A DNA stretch of 64,000 nucleotides from Streptomyces asiaticus (GCF_018138715.1 NZ_JAGSHX010000006.1:9672001-9736000); one strand, 5' to 3'. Counted from the stretch's first letter, positions 8,044-19,493 are shown. The notes: generated by a model from the letters alone, not told the origin. Made by a program: numbers and translations.

Positions 8044-8852
8044 CCACCGTGCCCCTGCCGTACCGGGTCACCGCCGTTTCGGCGGAGACCGCGGACTGTG
8101 TGTCGCTGGAGGTGACACCGGTGGGGCGGGCGCTGCCGGAGTTCTCGCCGGGCCGGTTCGCCATGATGTACGCCTTCGGCGTCGGGGAGGTGCCGATCTC
8201 GGTCAGCGCGACCGGTGACGCCCACCGTCTGGTGCACACCGTCCGAGCGATCGGCGCGGTCACCGGCGCGCTGTGCCGACTCAGGGCGGGGGACGTGATC
8301 GGCCTGCGGGGCCCCTACGGCACCGGCTGGGACCTCGACGCGGCGGCCGGGTCGGACGTCCTGGTGGTCGCCGGCGGCATCGGGCTCGCCCCGCTGCGCC
8401 CGGTGGTGCGCCATGTGCTCGGCCACCCCGGGCACTACGGCGGCCTTCAGGTGCTGATCGGGGCCCGTACGCCCGAGGATCTGCTCTACGGGGCGGAACC
8501 GGAGCACTGGCGGCGCGCCTCGGCCCAGGTGGAGGTGACCGTCGACCGGCCCGGCCCGGGTTGGCATGGCAGCGTGGGCGTGGTCACCACCCTGCTGGAC
8601 CGGGTCGACTGGCGCCCGGACCGGACCGCCGCGCTGCTCTGCGGCCCCGAGGTGATGATCCGGCACACTGCCCGGGCTCTGCTCGCCCGCGGCCTGCCCG
8701 CGCGTCGGATCCAGGTGTCACTGGAACGGAACATGCGCTGCGGCACCGGCCACTGCGGCCACTGCCAGCTCGGGCCGCTGCTGCTGTGCCGGGACGGCCC
8801 GGTGGTCGGCTACGACCGCGCCCAGCCCCTGCTCGCCGTCAGGGAGCTGTGA
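8040..8852 (+). CDS. [NiFe] hydrogenase gamma subunit, FAD/NAD(P)-binding reductase (HydG/HyhG-like)
   Basis: The 270-residue protein has a ferredoxin-NADP reductase fold. The FAD domain carries [22 protein letters not shown], the NAD(P) domain carries [21 protein letters not shown] and LLCGPEVMI, and the C-terminus holds a 2Fe-2S site, [17 protein letters not shown]. This architecture matches the NAD(P)-reactive subunit of group 3b hydrogenases and the dihydroorotate dehydrogenase electron-transfer subunit. The start is GTG at 8040, overlapping the upstream stop. It would exchange electrons between NAD(P)H and the beta subunit. Confidence 0.9.
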   Translation: MTTVPLPYRVTAVSAETADCVSLEVTPVGRALPEFSPGRFAMMYAFGVGEVPISVSATGDAHRLVHTVRAIGAVTGALCRLRAGDVIGLRGPYGTGWDLDAAAGSDVLVVAGGIGLAPLRPVVRHVLGHPGHYGGLQVLIGARTPEDLLYGAEPEHWRRASAQVEVTVDRPGPGWHGSVGVVTTLLDRVDWRPDRTAALLCGPEVMIRHTARALLARGLPARRIQVSLERNMRCGTGHCGHCQLGPLLLCRDGPVVGYDRAQPLLAVREL

Positions 8853-8853
8853 G

Positions 8854-9696
8854 ATGGAACCCGACCCCCGCCCTTCCCTTGCCGTGTGGAAGTTCGCCTC
8901 GTGCGACGGCTGCCAGCTGACCCTGCTCGACTGCGAGGACGAACTGCTCCCGCTCACCGACCGGGTACGCATCACACACTTCCTGGAGATGTCCAGTGCG
9001 GAGGACTCCCGGGAGCGGGCCACCCTCGAGGGGACCGGGCCGTACGACCTCTCCCTGGTGGACGGGTCCATCACCACCGCCGAGGACGTCCGGCGCGTCC
9101 ACCACATCCGGCGGATCTCCCGCCGCCTGGTCACCATCGGCGCCTGCGCCACCGCGGGCGGCATCCAGGCGCTGCGCAACTTCGCGGATGTGGCGGAGTT
9201 CCGCGCCGCGGTCTACGCCGACCCGGAGTACATCGCCACGCTGGACACCTCCACACCCATCTCGGCGCATGTGCCGGTCGACTTCGAGTTGCGCGGCTGT
9301 CCGATCGACCGCGGCCAGCTGCTGGAGGTGATCACGGCCTTTCTGGCCGGGCGCAAGCCGAACGTCTCCGGCCACAGCGTCTGCTTCGAGTGCAAGCGGC
9401 GTGGCACGACCTGTATCACCGTCGCCCAGGGCATCCCGTGCCTGGGGCCCGTCACCCATGCCGGGTGCGGCGCCCTCTGTCCCGCCTACGGGCGCGGCTG
9501 CTACGGCTGCTTCGGGCCGATGGTCCAGCCCAACCTGGAGGCCATGGTGCGCGAGCTGCGGCACGACGGCATGAGCGAGCGGGACATCGTGCGGGTCTTC
9601 CGCACCTTCAACGCGGCCTCACCCGAATACGGCCCCGTACCCGAGCTCGCGGCCCAGGAGGCCCCCGAGACCCCGGCGGAGGAAGAGCCCCGATGA
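8854..9696 (+). CDS. [NiFe] hydrogenase small (delta) subunit
   Basis: The 280-residue protein carries the small-subunit cluster ligands. The proximal site is built from [11 protein letters not shown] (Cys17, Cys20), IGACATAGG and [11 protein letters not shown]. Further clusters are built from [21 protein letters not shown] and [18 protein letters not shown]. No twin-arginine leader is present, which fits a cytosolic group 3 enzyme. The Ala/Glu/Pro-rich tail after residue 265 is a short extension. It starts 1 bp after the gamma-subunit stop and overlaps the large-subunit ATG by 4 bases. Confidence 0.93.
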   Translation: MEPDPRPSLAVWKFASCDGCQLTLLDCEDELLPLTDRVRITHFLEMSSAEDSRERATLEGTGPYDLSLVDGSITTAEDVRRVHHIRRISRRLVTIGACATAGGIQALRNFADVAEFRAAVYADPEYIATLDTSTPISAHVPVDFELRGCPIDRGQLLEVITAFLAGRKPNVSGHSVCFECKRRGTTCITVAQGIPCLGPVTHAGCGALCPAYGRGCYGCFGPMVQPNLEAMVRELRHDGMSERDIVRVFRTFNAASPEYGPVPELAAQEAPETPAEEEPR

Positions 9697-11048
9697 GCCA
9701 CCGCGGATCCCGTGTGTTGCGTCTGGACGCACTCGCCCGGGTGGAGGGGGAAGCGGCCCTCCACTTGGCGGTGCGCGACGGGACGGTCGCCGAGGCGCGG
9801 CTGCGGATCTACGAGCCGCCCCGCTTCTTCGAGGCGTTCCTGGTCGGCCGCGGCCACGGCGAGCCACCCGACATCACCTCACGGATCTGCGGAATCTGCC
9901 CGGTCGCGTACCAGACGACCGCATGCCAGGCCATCGAGCGGGCCTGCGGGGTGACGGTCGACGAACCGCTCGTGGAACTGCGGCGGCTGCTCTACTACGG
10001 CGAATGGATCGAGAGTCAGTCCCTGCACATCCACCTGCTGCACGCCCCCGACTTCCTCGGCCACCCCAGCGCCGTCGAACTCGCCCGCGAGCACCGCGCG
10101 GCGGTGGAACGCGGCCTGCGGATCAAACAAGCGGGCAACGCCATCATGGAGCAACTCGGCGGCCGCGCCATCCACCCGATCAACGTCCGGATCGGCGGCT
10201 TCTACCACGTACCCGCTCCGGCCGAGCTCGCCCCACTGGCCGATCGGCTGTGCCGGGCCCATGACGACGCGCTGGAGACCGTGCGCTGGGTGGCCGGCTT
10301 CGACTTCCCCGATGCCGAATACCACGGCCCGCTGATGGCGATGCGCGACCCCGGACGGTACGCCATCGACTCCGGAACCCCGGCCGTCATGGCCGCGGGG
10401 GTGGGCTCGAACGGCTCCACCCCCGTACGAGCGCTTCCGGTGGAGGAGTTCGAGCGCCATGTGGTGGAACGGCAGGTACCCCACTCGACCGCCCTGGTGT
10501 CCGAGCTGGACGGCCACCACTATCTCACCGGTTCGCTGGCCCGGTACGCGGTGAGCGGACGGTGGCTCCACCCCTCGGCCCTCGACGCCGCGCGGGAGGC
10601 GGGGCTCGGCGATCCGGCCACCGGCGCGGTGTGTCGCAATCCGTTCCGGAGCATCATCGTCCGCGCCGTCGAGGTGGCCCATGCCGTGGCCGAGGCGCTG
10701 CGGATCATCGACGCCTACGAGCCGCCCTCCCGGTCGTACGTCGCGGTGCCACCGCGCCCGGCGACCGGCTGCGCCGCCACCGAGGCGCCGCGCGGGCTGC
10801 TCTACCACCGCTACGCCATGGACGCCGACGGCACCCTCACCCTGGCCCGTATCGTGCCGCCCACCGCGCAGAACCAGTCGGCCATCGAGGACGATCTGCG
10901 CCGCCAGGTGCAGTCCCGCCTGGACCGGCCGGGCGAGCCGCCCGGCGACGAGGAGCTGACCGCGCTGTGCGAGCGGGCCGTCCGCAACCACGACCCGTGC
11001 ATCTCCTGTTCCGCGCACTTCCTGGACCTGACAGTGGAGCGCGGATGA
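9693..11048 (+). CDS. [NiFe] hydrogenase large (alpha) subunit
   Basis: The 451-residue catalytic subunit has both nickel-binding motifs: [12 protein letters not shown] (Cys66 and Cys69) and [19 protein letters not shown] at the C-terminus (Cys436 and Cys439). The tail after His442 (nine residues) should be removed by the protease encoded next, once Ni-Fe is inserted. Length and motif form fit the cytosolic group 3b type. The ATG overlaps the small-subunit stop, and the ATG of the protease gene overlaps this stop. It oxidises or evolves H2, coupled to NAD(P)H through the beta and gamma subunits. Confidence 0.95.
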   Translation: MSHRGSRVLRLDALARVEGEAALHLAVRDGTVAEARLRIYEPPRFFEAFLVGRGHGEPPDITSRICGICPVAYQTTACQAIERACGVTVDEPLVELRRLLYYGEWIESQSLHIHLLHAPDFLGHPSAVELAREHRAAVERGLRIKQAGNAIMEQLGGRAIHPINVRIGGFYHVPAPAELAPLADRLCRAHDDALETVRWVAGFDFPDAEYHGPLMAMRDPGRYAIDSGTPAVMAAGVGSNGSTPVRALPVEEFERHVVERQVPHSTALVSELDGHHYLTGSLARYAVSGRWLHPSALDAAREAGLGDPATGAVCRNPFRSIIVRAVEVAHAVAEALRIIDAYEPPSRSYVAVPPRPATGCAATEAPRGLLYHRYAMDADGTLTLARIVPPTAQNQSAIEDDLRRQVQSRLDRPGEPPGDEELTALCERAVRNHDPCISCSAHFLDLTVERG

Positions 11049-11554
11049 CGGGCCGGGTGGTGGTCATCGGAGTGGGCAATCCGTTCCGCCGGGACGACGG
11101 CGTCGGCCCGGCCGTCATCGAGGCCCTGCGCGCCCGAGCACCCGCGGGCACGGTGCTGACCGACAGCGACGGCGAGCCCGGGAGGATGCTCGGCCTGTGG
11201 CACCGTCAGGACGCCGTCATCGTGGTCGAAGTGGTGCACGCGCACCCCGGGCAGCCGGGGCGGCTGCACACGCTGACGGCGGAGCGGGCCGCGCGCTGCG
11301 CCGCACGCTCCGCCAGTACCCACGCCCTCGGGCTCGGCGAGACATTCGCCCTGGCGGCGGCGCTCGACCGGATGCCCAGGGAGCTGACGGTGCATGCGGT
11401 GGAGGGCGAGGACTTCGACCTCGGCCGCGGGCTCAGCACCGCGGTGGCGGACGCGCTCCCCGAGTTGATCCGTCACGTGGCCAAGGCCATCGACAAGGCG
11501 CACGACCGGCTTCGGTGCGCGGGCGCGCTGACCGACGAGCGGGGAAGCGCATAG
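11045..11554 (+). CDS. Hydrogenase maturation endopeptidase (HyaD/HycI family)
   Basis: The 169-residue protein opens with VVVIGVGNPFRRDDGVGPAVIEAL, the defining GNxxxxDDGxG motif of hydrogenase maturation proteases, and contains THALGLGETFALAAAL and VHAVEGEDFDLG as later conserved blocks. The typical metal-coordinating acidic residues after the first strand are present. Its ATG overlaps the large-subunit stop. Its substrate is almost certainly the C-terminal tail of that subunit. A 180-bp gap follows before hypF. Confidence 0.93.
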   Translation: MTGRVVVIGVGNPFRRDDGVGPAVIEALRARAPAGTVLTDSDGEPGRMLGLWHRQDAVIVVEVVHAHPGQPGRLHTLTAERAARCAARSASTHALGLGETFALAAALDRMPRELTVHAVEGEDFDLGRGLSTAVADALPELIRHVAKAIDKAHDRLRCAGALTDERGSA

Positions 11555-11734
11555 TCCGTCCGCTGGGCGACGTGGTGTGTCGCCTGGGCTGTTCGGGGTG
11601 TGTTGGGCCGCCGCGCGGGCGTGGTCTCCCACGGTGGCCGGGCCCGTTCCTAACATGACGAACGGCCTGGTCGGACGGGTTTCGTGGTACGGACGGAACC
11701 TCGCGCAGGCTCGACCACTCCGGACGGAAGCGCC

Positions 11735-14056
11735 GTGTCCATGAAACAGCCCTTGGTGTCCGGCTCCGCCACGGCGGAGCCGGACACCAAGGGCGCGCAA
11801 CGGCCGGTCCGCCGCCTGGTGACGGTCGGTGGCGTGGTGCAGGGAGTCGGATTCCGGCCCTTCGTCCATGCCTTGGCCACCGAACTGGGCCTGTCCGGTC
11901 AGGTGGCCAACGGGTCGGCAGGGGCGCGGATCGAGATCGAGGGCGGCCCCGAGGCGGTGGCCGCCTTCTGCCACCGGCTGACGACGGACGTACCCCCACT
12001 GGCGGACATCGCCTCGGTGGCCGCCTCGGAGCTGCCCCCGACCGGCGGCACCGGTTTCGCGATCGTGCCCTCCCTGACGGGCCACGGTCGCACCCTGGTC
12101 CCGCCCGACGCCGCCACCTGCGACACCTGCCTGACCGAGCTGGCCGATCCGGCCGACCGCCGCCACCGGCACCCGTTCATCACCTGCACCGACTGCGGCC
12201 CACGCTTCACCATCACCACCGCCCTGCCGTACGACCGGGCCACGACCACCATGGCGGCCTTCCCGATGTGCCCGGAGTGCGCGGCGGAGTACACGGACCC
12301 GTCCGACCGGCGGTTCCATGCCCAGCCCATCGCCTGCTGGGCCTGTGGGCCACGCCTGAGGCTCACCGGCTCCGTACGACGGGAGGACGGGGCCGCGCTG
12401 GCCGAGGCCCGGCGGATGCTGACGGCCGGGGCGATTCTGGCGGTCAAGGGCCTCGGCGGCTATCACCTGGTCTGCGACGCCACCTCCTCGAGGGCCGTGG
12501 GCGAACTGCGACGCCGCAAGGCCCGTGGCGACAAGCCGTTCGCCGTCATGATCCCCGATGCCGACACCGCCGCCCGGCTCGGCCACCTCGGCCCGGCGGA
12601 GCGCCGCGTCCTCACCGGGCGGTCCCGCCCCATCGTGCTGCTGCGTCGCCGGTCCCCGACCCCGCTCGCGCCACAGGTGTGTCCGGGGAGCCCAGACATC
12701 GGGGTGATGTTGCCCTACACCCCGTTGCACCGGCTCCTGTTCGGCCTCCCGGACGACCCACCAGGCCCCGGCGTCCTGGTGGTGACCAGCGGAAACCTCT
12801 CCGGCGAGCCGTTGGTGACCGACGACCGGGAGGCGACGCTCCGCCTGGACGGGCTGGCCGACGCCTGGCTCTGGCACGACCGGCCCATCGTGGTGGCCTG
12901 CGATGACTCGGTGGTCCGGGTGCGCGCGGATGGTTCGCCCCTGCCGATCCGCCGCTCGCGCGGTTTCGCTCCGGCACGCATCCGCCTTCCGGTGGCCGTC
13001 CGTCCGGTCCTGGCGGTCGGCGGGGATCTGAAGAACGCTGTGTGCCTGGCCGAGGGTGACGCCGCCTGGCTGTCCGCCCACATCGGGGACATGGACAGCC
13101 TGTCCGCCCAGGGCGCCTTCGAACGCGCCGAGAGCCATCTGCGGACGCTCACCCGTATCGAGCCGGTCCGCGTCGCCGCCGACCGCCACCCCGGTTACCG
13201 GTCCGCGCGATGGGCCCGGCGGGATGGCCGACCGCTGACCCTGGTCCAGCACCACCACGCCCACATCGCTTCCGCCATGGCGGAGCACGGGCTGGACGAA
13301 CCGGTGCTCGGTGTCGCCTTCGACGGCACCGGCTACGGCGACGACGGCGCCGTTTGGGGCGGTGAGGTGCTGCTGGCCGACTACGCCCGCTACCGCCGCC
13401 TGGCGCATCTGGCGTACGTACCCCTGCCGGGTGGTGACGCGGCGGTGCGCAACCCGTATCGCATGGCACTGGCCCACCTGCGCGCGGCCGGCCTCGCCTG
13501 GTCGCCCGACCTGCCGTGCACCGCCGCCTGCCCACCGGATGAACGTCGTCTGCTGGAGGTCCAGTTGGCGCGTGGCATCGCGTGTGTGCCGACGTCCAGC
13601 GTGGGGCGGTTGTTCGACGCCGTGTCCTCGCTGGTGGGCATCTGTCACCGGGCGGGGTACGAGGCCCAGGCGGCGATGGAGCTGGAGGCCGCGGCCGCGA
13701 CCGCCGACGGGGTGCGAAACGGCTACCCGTTCGCGCTGGAGGATCCCGCACCGCTGCTGGCGGCGATCGTGGCCGATCTCCGCACGGGTACGCCGGTCCC
13801 GCTGATCGCCGCCCGCTTCCATCTGGCGGTCGCCGGTGCGGTCCGCACGGCCTGCCGGAAGGCACACCGGAGCACGGGCGTGCGGGCGGTCGTCCTCACC
13901 GGCGGGGTGTTCGCCAACGCCCTCCTGGACGGGATGTGCACCGCCGGGCTGGCCGAGGACGGATTCACCGTCCTCGGGCACACGATGGTCCCGCCCGGCG
14001 ACGGCGGCCTGGCTCTGGGACAGGCGGTCGTCGCCGCCCGTGACGCCGAGACATGA
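11735..14056 (+). CDS. hypF: Carbamoyltransferase HypF, hydrogenase CN-ligand synthesis
   Basis: HypF makes the cyanide ligands of the Ni-Fe centre from carbamoyl phosphate, handing thiocarbamate to HypE. All four parts are visible: an acylphosphatase domain ([20 protein letters not shown]), two zinc motifs (CDTCLTEL through CTDCGPRF, and CPECAAEY through CWACGPRL), a YrdC domain ([18 protein letters not shown]), and a Kae1-like domain with [13 protein letters not shown] and [16 protein letters not shown]. The start is unclear. GTG at 11735 or ATG at 11741 follow a GGAAG, GTG at 11819 begins exactly at homology, and an ATG at 11684 is also in frame. The first options would place a long hairpin inside the coding sequence. 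Confidence 0.93.
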   Translation: MSMKQPLVSGSATAEPDTKGAQRPVRRLVTVGGVVQGVGFRPFVHALATELGLSGQVANGSAGARIEIEGGPEAVAAFCHRLTTDVPPLADIASVAASELPPTGGTGFAIVPSLTGHGRTLVPPDAATCDTCLTELADPADRRHRHPFITCTDCGPRFTITTALPYDRATTTMAAFPMCPECAAEYTDPSDRRFHAQPIACWACGPRLRLTGSVRREDGAALAEARRMLTAGAILAVKGLGGYHLVCDATSSRAVGELRRRKARGDKPFAVMIPDADTAARLGHLGPAERRVLTGRSRPIVLLRRRSPTPLAPQVCPGSPDIGVMLPYTPLHRLLFGLPDDPPGPGVLVVTSGNLSGEPLVTDDREATLRLDGLADAWLWHDRPIVVACDDSVVRVRADGSPLPIRRSRGFAPARIRLPVAVRPVLAVGGDLKNAVCLAEGDAAWLSAHIGDMDSLSAQGAFERAESHLRTLTRIEPVRVAADRHPGYRSARWARRDGRPLTLVQHHHAHIASAMAEHGLDEPVLGVAFDGTGYGDDGAVWGGEVLLADYARYRRLAHLAYVPLPGGDAAVRNPYRMALAHLRAAGLAWSPDLPCTAACPPDERRLLEVQLARGIACVPTSSVGRLFDAVSSLVGICHRAGYEAQAAMELEAAAATADGVRNGYPFALEDPAPLLAAIVADLRTGTPVPLIAARFHLAVAGAVRTACRKAHRSTGVRAVVLTGGVFANALLDGMCTAGLAEDGFTVLGHTMVPPGDGGLALGQAVVAARDAET
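11750..11793 (+). repeat. Perfect inverted repeat (20-bp stem, 4-base loop) at the hypF start
   Basis: The arm at 11750-11769 is an exact reverse complement of 11774-11793, with a 4-base loop (CACG). It spans the first codons of hypF if translation starts at 11735 or 11741, or lies in the leader if it starts at 11819. There is no T-run after it. It could act as an attenuator, a terminator of the upstream hydrogenase transcript, or a translational clamp. Confidence 0.85.
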
Positions 14057-14074
14057 GGAACCGAGGAGGAGCAC

Positions 14075-14370
14075 ATGTGCCTGGCGGTACCCGGCCGCGT
14101 GGTCGGCATCGAGGAACGGGACGGTACGCCGATGGGGCGGGTCGACTTCGGCGGGGTGGTCAAGGACGTCTGCCTCGTGTATCTGCCGGAGATCGAGGTC
14201 GGTGAGTACGCGATCGTCCACGTCGGCTTCGCGATCCAGCGGCTCGACGAGGAGTCCGCCCTGGCCACCCTCCGGCTCTTCGAGCGGATCGGCGCACTGG
14301 ACGAGGAGTTCGGCGATGCCTGGGCACGTGCGGCGGCCGAGGCGGAAAGCGCGCCCGAGGAGGAGAACCG

Positions 14371-14374
<4 letters not shown>
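14075..14374 (+). CDS. hypC: Hydrogenase maturation chaperone HypC
   Basis: The 99-residue protein begins [14 protein letters not shown], the conserved N-terminus in which Cys2 binds iron and the hydrogenase large-subunit precursor. It continues with [39 protein letters not shown], as in HypC/HupF. A GAGGAGG ribosome site precedes it. Its stop overlaps the GTG of hypD by 4 bases. HypC and HypD together assemble the Fe(CN)2CO unit. Confidence 0.95.
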
Positions 14375-15484
<1,110 letters not shown>

Positions 15485-15492
<8 letters not shown>

Positions 15493-16546
15493 CAGCACCC
15501 CCAGCGCCACCGGCTGGTCCTGTCCGACACCGCTGCGAGACCACCCGGTGGTGGTGATGGGCCACGGTGGTGGCGGAGCGCTTTCCGCGGAGCTCACCCG
15601 GCACCTGTTCCTCCCGGCCTACGGTGGCGAGACGCTGGGAGGACTCACCGACTCGGCCGCCGTCACGCTCGGCGGTGCCCGGCTGGCCTTCTCGACCGAC
15701 TCCTACGTCGTCCGCCCGCTGTTCTTCCCCGGCGGGAGCATCGGGGACCTGGCGGTCAACGGCACCGTCAACGACCTGGCCATGAGCGGAGCCGTTCCCG
15801 CGTACCTGTCCTGCGCGTTCATCCTGGAGGAGGGCACGGAGCTGAGCACCGTCGGCCGGGTCGCCCAGGCGCTCGGCGCGGCCGCCCGCGCGGCGGACGT
15901 CACCGTGGTCACCGGCGACACCAAGGTGGTCGACTCCGGCCACGGCGACGGCGTGTACGTGAACACGGCGGGGATCGGGCTGATCCCCGAGGGTGTGGAC
16001 ATCCGTCCGCAGCGTGCCCGGCCCGGTGATGCGGTGATCGTCAGCGGACCGATCGGACAGCACGGCATCGCGATCCTCAGCGTCCGCGAAGGGCTGACCT
16101 TCGGCACCGAGGTGGTCAGTGACACCGCGCCCCTGGCCGGACTGGTCCAGACGATGCTCGCCGTCACCCCCGATATCCACGTCTTGCGCGACCCGACGAG
16201 AGGCGGCCTGGCCGCCGCACTCAACGAGATCGCGGCAGCCTCGGCCACCGGCGTCGTCCTGGACGAGGCGGCGGTGCCCGTCCCGGAGGCGGTGGCCACC
16301 GCATGCGCCCTCCTCGGCCTGGACCCGATGTACGTGGCCAACGAGGGCCGCCTGGTCGCCTTCGTGCCCAGGACCCAGGCCGACGCGGTCCTGGACGCGA
16401 TGCGCGCGCACCCGAGGGGACGCGAGGCGGTCGTGATCGGCGAGTGCGTGGCCGAACACCCCGGCATGGTCGTCGCCCGTACCGGACTGGGCGGGACCCG
16501 GATCGTGGATCTGCCACTCGGTGAGCAACTGCCCCGGATCTGCTGA
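15485..16546 (+). CDS. hypE: Hydrogenase maturation protein HypE
   Basis: HypE dehydrates the C-terminal thiocarboxamide made by HypF into a thiocyanate. The 353-residue protein has the PurM-like fold ([54 protein letters not shown]) and the essential C-terminal motif LPRIC with its terminal cysteine. The start is TTG at 15485, overlapping the hypD stop by 8 bases; this rare codon fits translational coupling. No hypA or hypB gene for nickel insertion follows, so nickel delivery must be encoded elsewhere or be independent of them. Confidence 0.95.
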
Positions 16547-16639
16547 AGGGCGTGGCTCTCGGGTGGCCGGGGGACACCGGCACGCCGGACACTGGAAGGG
16601 GAAGAACCGCTGGAACGCCGCGCGGAGGGAGGTATCCCC

Positions 16640-17305
16640 ATGGCTGAGACTCCCCACATCGTGAGTGATGTGATGACCCGGACGGTGGTCGCCGTCGGGC
16701 GTGAGGCGTCGTTCAAGGAGCTGGTGCAGACGCTGGGTCAGTGGCGTGTGAGCGCCATGCCGGTGCTGGAGGGCGAGGGGCGTGTCATCGGCGTCGTCTC
16801 CGAGGCGGATCTGCTGCCCAAGGAGGAGTTCCGGGACACCGATCCGGACCGCTTCCAGCAGCTGCGGCGCCTCCCCGATCTCGCGAAGGCGGGGGCGTTG
16901 ACGGCGGAGGAGCTGATGAGCTCCCCGGCGGTGACCGTGCACCCGGACGCCACGCTGCCCGAGGCGGCCCGGATCATGGCCGTGAGAGGGGTCAAACGGC
17001 TTCCCGTGGTCGACGCGGAGGGCAAGCTGCTGGGAATCGTCAGCCGGGGCGATCTGCTGAAGGTCTTCCTCCGCGCGGACCAGGAAATCGAGGAAGAGGT
17101 CCATCGCACGGTGGTGTCCTGCCTCTTCCCCGGCAGCAGCGTCCATGTCCGGGTACGGGAGGGAGTCGTCACGCTCGGCGGACAGCTCCGCGACACCACG
17201 CTGATCCCCGTGGCCGCGCGCCTTGCCCGGGCCGTGGAGGGGGTGGTGGACGTGGAATGCCACTTCCGGGGCGTCGGACCGGACGAGACGGAGGGCACGG
17301 TCTGA
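16640..17305 (+). CDS. CBS-domain pair with C-terminal BON domain
   Basis: The 221-residue protein has two CBS motifs (DVMTRTVVAVGREASFKELVQTL with MPVLEGEGRVIGVVSEADLL, and LMSSPAVTVHPDA with LPVVDAEGKLLGIVSRGDLL), then a BON-type region (VRVREGVVTLGGQLRDTTLIPVAARLARAVEGVVDVE). CBS pairs sense adenine nucleotides; BON domains often bind membranes or surfaces. GGAGGGAGG lies just before the ATG. It is 93 bp after hypE in the same direction and resembles the CBS-BON protein at 18819-19493. It is probably part of a stress or low-energy response set. Confidence 0.88.
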   Translation: MAETPHIVSDVMTRTVVAVGREASFKELVQTLGQWRVSAMPVLEGEGRVIGVVSEADLLPKEEFRDTDPDRFQQLRRLPDLAKAGALTAEELMSSPAVTVHPDATLPEAARIMAVRGVKRLPVVDAEGKLLGIVSRGDLLKVFLRADQEIEEEVHRTVVSCLFPGSSVHVRVREGVVTLGGQLRDTTLIPVAARLARAVEGVVDVECHFRGVGPDETEGTV

Positions 17306-17337
17306 GGGCGGTGCTTCCCGGACACGGGCGGCCGGGG

Positions 17338-18576
17338 CTATGGCTCGATGTCCAGCACGTCGTGGACCGGCCGCCTGGGGGTCCGTGTGCCCGGAGGGCC
17401 GTATCCGAGCCGCAGCACCGTCTGCACGTAGGCCATGCCCGACATCGGGTCGCGCAGCGGCCAGCGCAGGTCGTGCCATTCGAGGGCCTGGGTGACGAAC
17501 GAGGCGGACAGGCCCGCCAGAGTGGCGCGCAGCAGCACCCGCTCCACCGCCTGGCCGGTGCGCAGCCAGTCCACCGGGCGGTCGCTGGAGGTGCTCAGCA
17601 ACACCAGATGGGGGAGGGTCTCGAAATCGGCCATGGGGCGGCCGGGGACGGGCTTGCCGCCCGCGAAGTCCCGCATGGGAGCCTTGCCGATCCGGCGGCG
17701 GGGCCCGAAGGCGTACTCCGGGACCCCTTCGGTGGCCGACCGCGTATCGTCCGCCCGGCGGGTGAAGCGGGCCAGGTCCGCGGCGGCTCCGGCGTCGGTG
17801 AGATTGCGGGCCTCGGCCTCCAGCGCCAGGTCCACGACGTACTGAAGATGCCAGCCGGAGACGAAGGACAGCGCGACCTGTTCCCGGTGCGCGGCGTCGA
17901 CGAGTGCCGTCCGCACCGGTGGGGGGATCTCCCTCTCGTCGAAGGGGTACCGGCTGGTATGCCGGGTGCGCACGGCCGGGTACAAGCCGGCCGGATCGGC
18001 CTCGCCACCGAGCGGGCGGGTCAGAGTCACCGACGCCAGCAGCATCGGGTCGCCGGGGTCGGGCAGCGGCCGGGTCTGTGCCTCCCAGCCCTCGTGCGCC
18101 ACCGCGACCCGCAGGTTCATCAGGGCGGCGCCACAGCCGATGTGCAGGGCGCGGAGCTCGGGGTCGGAGTGCGGCAGAGCGCCACGGAGGTCGGCCCTGA
18201 GGTGAAAGACACGCCTGCGCCGGGAGTACTCGAACCGCCAGGGCTGCGCGTTGTGCATCGAGGGCGCGGCCGTGGCGTCCTCCACCAACGACATGATCAC
18301 CGCTTCGGAGAGCGCACGAGCACCGCGGTGCGTCGCCGTGGACGTGCGCTGCCCGGTCGCCTCCCGCTGCCCTTCGCGCCCGTGGCCGATGGGCTGAATG
18401 TGTGCGTCAGGACCGGGGAACACAAGGGTGACCTGGTCGGTGTCCGACCACCGCACCTCATAGGGAGGTGTTCCGTCGTCATGGTGGAGTCCGACGATCT
18501 CACCGTCCCGTTTGGTGACACCTGTGGTGGGGCTTTCGACAATCAGTTGGTCGCCGACATGCGCACGCATCGACAT
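17338..18576 (-). CDS. DUF1918 domain fused to an Acg-type FMN nitroreductase
   Basis: I place the start at the ATG at 18576, with GGAGG 9 bases upstream, giving 412 residues. Residues 3-60 are a DUF1918 module (MRAHVGDQLIVESP, GLHHDDGTPPYEVRWSD, TLVFPGPDAH). These are usually small stand-alone proteins in actinomycetes. After a linker, an Acg-like nitroreductase begins with SLVEDATAAPSMHNAQPWRFE and continues to LRLGYGPPGTRTPRRPVHDVL. Acg-type proteins are hypoxia-linked FMN-binding proteins whose reaction is unclear. The frame is continuous with no stop. Position beside CBS, USP and PPK2 genes supports a stress role. Confidence 0.8.
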   Translation of the reverse strand: MSMRAHVGDQLIVESPTTGVTKRDGEIVGLHHDDGTPPYEVRWSDTDQVTLVFPGPDAHIQPIGHGREGQREATGQRTSTATHRGARALSEAVIMSLVEDATAAPSMHNAQPWRFEYSRRRRVFHLRADLRGALPHSDPELRALHIGCGAALMNLRVAVAHEGWEAQTRPLPDPGDPMLLASVTLTRPLGGEADPAGLYPAVRTRHTSRYPFDEREIPPPVRTALVDAAHREQVALSFVSGWHLQYVVDLALEAEARNLTDAGAAADLARFTRRADDTRSATEGVPEYAFGPRRRIGKAPMRDFAGGKPVPGRPMADFETLPHLVLLSTSSDRPVDWLRTGQAVERVLLRATLAGLSASFVTQALEWHDLRWPLRDPMSGMAYVQTVLRLGYGPPGTRTPRRPVHDVLDIEP

Positions 18577-18624
18577 CCCGCCTTTCCTCCTCACATCCAC
18601 TGTGTCACCGCAGGTGAGTGGTGT

Positions 18625-18645
18625 CCTGGGGACGGAAAGCCCTGG
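18625..18645. promoter_or_regulatory. Weak DosR/OsdR-like box between the nitroreductase and CBS-BON genes
   Basis: GGGAC-GGAA-AGCCC at 18629-18642 keeps one half of the mycobacterial DosR pattern (GGGAC, four bases, GTCCC) and part of the other. It lies in the 242-bp divergent gap. A similar imperfect box (GGGCC-GGGA-TTCCC) is at 6359-6372 ahead of the hydrogenase operon. Both are poor matches. Confidence 0.2.
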
Positions 18646-18818
18646 ATCGAGGGGTCGGACGGCCCCGTGGTGGGCCGGGTGGCCGGGAGAGGGAGCCATG
18701 AGGCTCATCCGGTGGCGGGGACGAGCTGGCAGGCTCGAAAGCGGAGCCAAGGCCTGACAAGGGAACACCGGCCGACCCAACCGGCCGACCCACCGCGAGG
18801 TGCGAGAGGAGTCGGAAC

Positions 18819-19493
18819 ATGCACCACAGAACGGTCGGAGACCTCATGACGCGCCCGGTGGTCCAGGCGCCCCGTGAGTTGCCGTTCAAGGAACTCGTGG
18901 CGCTGCTCGCGGAGAGCGATGTCACCGCCGTACCGGTCGTGGACGGCTCGGGACGTCCGATCGGCGTGGTGTCGGAGGGCGATCTGCTGCGCAAGTCATC
19001 CGGCCAGGCGGACCCCTCCGGTCTCCTGCCGGTCCCGCATCTGGAGGCGTGGGAGCGCGCGAAGGCGGAGGGGGCGAGAGCGGAGGAGCTGATGTCGGCG
19101 CCCGCCGTGTGCGCGCGTCCGGAGTGGACGGTCGTCGAGGCGGCCCGTGTGATGTCGGACCGGAACATCAAGCGGCTTCCCGTGGTGGACGAGACCGACA
19201 AGCTGCTCGGCATCATCAGCCGTGGCGATCTGCTGCGGGTGTTCCTGCGCCACGATGACGCGATCCGCGACGAGATCGAACGGGATCTGCTGCGGCGAAC
19301 ACTGCGGCTGGCGCCCTCGGCCATGACGGTCGACGTACGGGAGGGCGAGGTCACGCTGGACGGATCGGTCGAGGCCAGGAGCCTGGTCCCGGTCATCGTG
19401 AGACTGTGCCGGGGCGTCGACGGGGTCGTCTCGGTCACCGAACACATCGCCTACGACACCGATGACACCGGCGGCCCCGCCCTGGCCGCGTGA
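18819..19493 (+). CDS. CBS-domain pair with C-terminal BON domain (second copy)
   Basis: The 224-residue protein parallels the one at 16640-17305: VGDLMTRPVVQAPRELPFKELVALL, VPVVDGSGRPIGVVSEGDLLRKSSGQ, then EELMSAPAVCARPEWTVVEAARVM and LPVVDETDKLLGIISRGDLLRVFLRHD, and a BON-like end (VDVREGEVTLDGSVEARSLVPVIVRLCRGVDGVVSVTEH). AGAGGAG precedes the ATG. It is followed directly by a universal stress protein, so the pair is probably one transcript. Two CBS-BON genes so close together may be an old duplication. Confidence 0.88.
   Translation: MHHRTVGDLMTRPVVQAPRELPFKELVALLAESDVTAVPVVDGSGRPIGVVSEGDLLRKSSGQADPSGLLPVPHLEAWERAKAEGARAEELMSAPAVCARPEWTVVEAARVMSDRNIKRLPVVDETDKLLGIISRGDLLRVFLRHDDAIRDEIERDLLRRTLRLAPSAMTVDVREGEVTLDGSVEARSLVPVIVRLCRGVDGVVSVTEHIAYDTDDTGGPALAA

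Noticed and set aside
10811..14221. A 1,136-codon minus-strand frame opposite the hydrogenase and hypF genes
   Set aside because: It is antisense to genes with clear motifs and is rich in Arg, Gly and Pro, as shadow frames in high-GC DNA are.
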